Source of the DNA: Phoebastria nigripes
Taxonomy: Eukaryota; Chordata; Aves; Procellariiformes; Diomedeidae
DNA length: 64,000 nt
Assembly (NCBI GenBank): GCA_035582835.1
Contig: JAYKAV010003110.1
Location: forward strand, 2,288,498-2,352,497
Reading direction: 5' to 3'
Part shown: positions 60,600-64,000 of the stretch, in pieces
Layout: every line of letters begins with the position of its first letter
How positions within the stretch are numbered: the first letter of the stretch is position 1
Notes under the pieces: generated by a model
What the model was told of the DNA's origin: nothing
What the model saw: the letters and a program-made list of their open reading frames with translations, nothing else
Databases searched by the model: none
Translations under genes and position numbers: made by a program

Positions 60600-62414
60600 A
60601 GCAGTCTCCTCACCAAACTGTTACCCCTGCAGAGCTGTGATCAGGAATTGCCTGGAAGCTCGTCCCCCTTTCCCACCTCCACTGGCTTGTCTTACAGAAG
60701 ATATTCTCTCTGTGTATGAACTGTGTGTATCCTAAATAGCAATGAGATGATGTTGTTTGCTTTAATTAATTGATGAGTTTTGTCTTGACTTCTTTATTCA
60801 GAACCTGAATGAACAATTTTGGATGTCCAAGAGCTCTTCTTTGAGAGAGAGGTCTATCTTATATTCTTCTTGTGCTTTGTTTTTGGAGCACTGTCTTTAG
60901 CAAATGATTTGGAGAATGTTTGAATTCCCAGATTAAGGCTATATCAAGAGTAATTGTTAAAAATCTTCCTACATATTGTCATTCTTTTAATCCTGTCAGT
61001 CTCCCCCATGTTTTTCCTGGTTAGGATTTCTCTTATCAGACACTCAAAGAAAGTAAGATGTTGAAAGGTAATGTGATGTTAATGTTTATAATATATTAAC
61101 TATAGCATTTGTGTCTCAATCAGATGTCTGCATAGGTCTTGGAAGAAATGAAAAGCAAAATGCTGCTGTGCAAACTAATTCGCTGTTTTTTCATAATATT
61201 TCCAGAATTGCAGTCAGCTATAAATTAGTTTGAAGGATTTTTTTCTGTAATAACAATTTTCAGCATGAAGCTTGACGTTCAAGTTGAAATCTCAAACTGC
61301 TACTGATATTGGAGAAGAAACAGAAAAGGATTGGAGAAAAAAAAGAGAATTTTTTAGCTAAATCTGTTCTGCTTTATATTATGTATTATGTAATTATGTA
61401 CTTGGGTCTTGTGGTAATGTAAATTGAAACAATAATCAACTTTACTGAACAGATTTTATAGTACTCTAAATTTGGTTGATATCTATATATGTCTATCTCT
61501 ATATTTGATAATTTCACATCATAAAAATGTATTTCTATTGAGTGTGCTGCACAATTAATCATAGATACTTTAATTACAGTTTATCTTAGTTAAGAATTTC
61601 AAGAATTTTGAGACACTCAAAATTTTCAGTTGTTTTTGAAAAATCTTGATCATACCACATTTTCATATTTTAAAGCACACAAAATTTTCTGAGCTGAGGC
61701 ACAACAAATTGCAGAGGATGGGATCATGAAGTTGCATGGATCAGAAACTCATAAGTGAAATCTCAGTATTTTGGAAGTGTTGAGAGGGGAGAGGTTAAAA
61801 AACTGTGTCCTGTAATTATCAGATTAGCTTCCTGGTGAACATGTTACAGAAATTGCTTCTTTTTTTCATATGAATGATTTTTTTTTTTTTAATCTGGATT
61901 CTGTGATCTTATATTAGAAGGGGCTGAGCATGCCATTCTCTATAAAGCATTTAAGCACCTGTGTAATTCCACTTACTTTAACAATACTGTTTCAGCATCT
62001 GCTTAGAGTTATATACATGCTTAAGTACTCTGTTGGGACTTAAATGATGTAGTTTTGGATAGCCTGATCTTGTTATTACTATTGTCACTAAATATATATA
62101 AAATGAAAATACAAAGCCCTATCATTAATACCCGTGTTGCTCTACTCCTATTTGTTTCAGAATAATAAAGTTTTCCTCTTAGAAAAATTATTTACTTTAT
62201 TCCTTTACCCACATCACAGTACACTGTATTAGTTCTTGATTTAAAATTTTCCTGAATACTCTCTGAAAATGAAAACCAAATGCATGCTATCTGTTTGTTC
62301 CCTTGATTATTTATAACCTGAAAGAAACTCAGAAGGTAGTGAAGCATGACCTTTCATTCCTGAGGCAATATTGGCTATNCTTCATCAAGCTGTGCTTTTC
62401 TAAATGGTACCCAT

Positions 62415-62606
62415 TTAATGTCCAAAAATGCTTTTTAAGATTCCCTGCTCCCAAAAGGCATCCAAACTAAATGGTCTATAATTTCCTGAAGTGTTCCCAG
62501 AGTCTGTCTTCAGTAATGACATTATGTTGGCCATTTTCCAGCCATCAGGTCTTTTTCTGAATAGAATGACTTTGTAAAATGTCTGCAAAACTTGCAATAA
62601 TAACAT
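62415..62606 (-). pseudogene. Degenerate LINE reverse-transcriptase fragment (CR1-clade likely)
   Basis: The minus-strand frame reads P-D-G-W-K-M-A-N-I-M-S, then S-G-N-Y-R-P-F-S-L. These match the N-terminal RT signature of CR1/L2/L3-type LINEs (P-x-D-W-K-x-A-x-I ... G-N-Y-R-P-I/V-S-L), with L-x-x-F-Y-K-V as the preceding F-x-K/x-S helix. Only about 60 codons are recognisable, the sequence after S-L has drifted, and flanks show no element ends, so the copy is old. Clade assignment (CR1 rather than L2) is inference from the host being a bird. Confidence 0.75.
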
Positions 62607-64000
62607 TCCTACTTTTTAAAAGAAATATTGAATATTGGTAACTATTTATTAGTGGAATGCTGTTATTGAATGTCAATATATTATTATACCATATTATAGA
62701 TTAATTATTAGTTTTCCATTCTCAAAACCAAATCCAGTCTATGTTTCATCTAGAAAATACTCACTTGAGGCATTTACTATAAATGCATATTTGAATTCTG
62801 TACCTGGTTGCATATAGTTATTTATAGTAAATGTCCTTAAAATGATGTGTTGTTTTACAAATAGGAAGAGAGCTACACCTCTTTGTTTAATACATTGTCT
62901 CATAAACTGAAATACAGTCTTCACAGAAAAGATTTAAAAAGGAAACTAGCAGAAAGTTAGAGCGATATCCTTCTATTTAAAATATAATTTCATTTCAAGT
63001 GCTTCAAAACTAAAATAAAAAAATAACCAGAAAAAAGTAGATGTAGGACATGTACAACAATATTGCATAAAAAGATGGGTATTAGGAATGCTTCTAGTAC
63101 CCTCGTAGGTGTCATGGCCTGTATGGTCTAGCTACAGGCCAATAACACAGACCCTGAAGTGTCATATTCTTTTCTAAATATGTTAAGTTTAGTAGTAGTA
63201 GTACTATCACTGATATTTCTCAGTACTGGATCATATGCCAGTGCAGGAGTTTAAGCCTAACTGTTCTACATCCATGTAATAAAACAGTGGTTACTGCCCC
63301 ACAGAACCTACATTTAAAATATTGGAAGAGAAAAAAATCTGGATACTGCAAAAAGAGGACGCAGGATAACAGTTAGATGTCAGTTGCTAGCAGTCGCTAT
63401 GAAACTACTGTTGAGGGCTCCTCATTAAGTCAATGTTAACTGACTGACCATACGCATACTCCTGTCTGCACCAAATGCAAGGTAAAATATGTTACGTGAA
63501 ACTGCTTTCCATGAAAATAAGGCCATGTGCACATATGGTCAATTACTACAGCTCAGTCGATGCTCAATACTTTGCTAAGAGGTGGTATTGCAAGACGTCT
63601 AAGCCTTGTGTTTTGGTTCGTAATTTTTGTGAGGTTTTTGGTGGTTTGTTCAATATATTGCTCCAGCACTTCATTTGCAATACAAATTTTTCATTTTAAA
63701 TAATTCATACTTAATTACAGTAGTTGTCAGTTTCTGTGGTCCTTTTCATTCTTGAAATGCTTTAGAAGCATTAATTCCCACAAAGTTTTGAGAAGCAATT
63801 AAGTATTAATGTTCCATTTTTACAAACAAAAACCAGAAAATACAGAGGTTGGGCAAACATTTCTGAATATCAACTGTAAAATTAGGCACTGACTAGATAG
63901 ATACATGATCTAATTTTCAGAGGCACTGAAGAAGACATTTACATATTCAGAATGGAAACTTTGTCCTAGTAGTTAAATTCATAAAGAATCTTAGATACCA
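62607..64000. other. Non-coding AT-rich DNA at the right edge
   Basis: No gene or element recognised. A short GTA repeat near 63190-63204. Confidence 0.65.

Larger units (their letters stand above)
58978..62414. other. Non-coding DNA after the solo LTR
   Basis: AT-rich, apart from the coding-like relic at 59.5-60.2 kb and the 24-bp tandem duplication at 60552. N at 62379 next to the LINE fragment. Nothing else recognised. Confidence 0.65.

Noticed and set aside
1..64000. tRNA, rRNA, CRISPR array or bacterial-type operon
   Set aside because: No cloverleaf with a B-box, no rRNA core motif, no regularly spaced repeats and no dense gene arrangement were seen on either strand.

Overview
This is vertebrate nuclear DNA, almost certainly from a bird. 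Three things point that way: a 5'-truncated CR1 LINE with the avian 3' end (tandem ATTCTATG-type octamers), a solo LTR of the ERVL-like type that I know to be common in neoavian genomes, and a compact spliced gene in AT-rich, repeat-poor surroundings. No prokaryotic operon, CRISPR array, phage or other bacterial-type system is present. Single Ns scattered through the window are assembly ambiguities.

The window holds one protein-coding gene that I can support: MBIP (MAP3K12-binding inhibitory protein 1), on the minus strand. Nine coding exons run from 40547 (ATG) down to 25027 (stop). All eight introns are GT-AG, exon phases join without conflict, and the product is 345 aa. The start lies in a CpG island (about 40.09-40.96 kb). 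The first seven residues after Met are alanines encoded by a pure (GGC)7 tract. The 3' UTR is AT-rich, with a candidate AATAAA at 24625-24630 and a perfect 12-bp hairpin just upstream of it in the RNA.

Layout. 1-14.67 kb: non-coding, with microsatellites and some high-complexity stretches that could be conserved elements. 14.67-15.11 kb: CR1 LINE 3' end whose ORF2 C-terminal frame is still open. 15.1-24.6 kb: non-coding. 24.6-40.6 kb: MBIP. 41-52.26 kb: non-coding. 52.26-53.55 kb: probable ERVL-like LTR in minus orientation, containing a 102-bp tandem duplication. 53.55-58.38 kb: non-coding, with a 12-bp perfect inverted repeat. 58.38-58.98 kb: solo LTR in plus orientation. 59.5-60.2 kb: unidentified coding-like relic on the minus strand. 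62.4-62.6 kb: old LINE reverse-transcriptase fragment on the minus strand. The rest to 64 kb is AT-rich and unremarkable.

By established synteny (human 14q13.3), the 5' side of MBIP faces NKX2-1 and the 3' side faces BRMS1L. The 41-64 kb flank would then lie in the desert between MBIP and NKX2-1 and could hold long-range regulatory DNA. That is inference: neither neighbour is in the window. I found no convincing new biological system. The best leads are the 3' UTR hairpin, the internally duplicated LTR, the hairpin at 55.6 kb, the repeat-bracketed T-tract in MBIP intron 2, and candidate conserved non-coding blocks.
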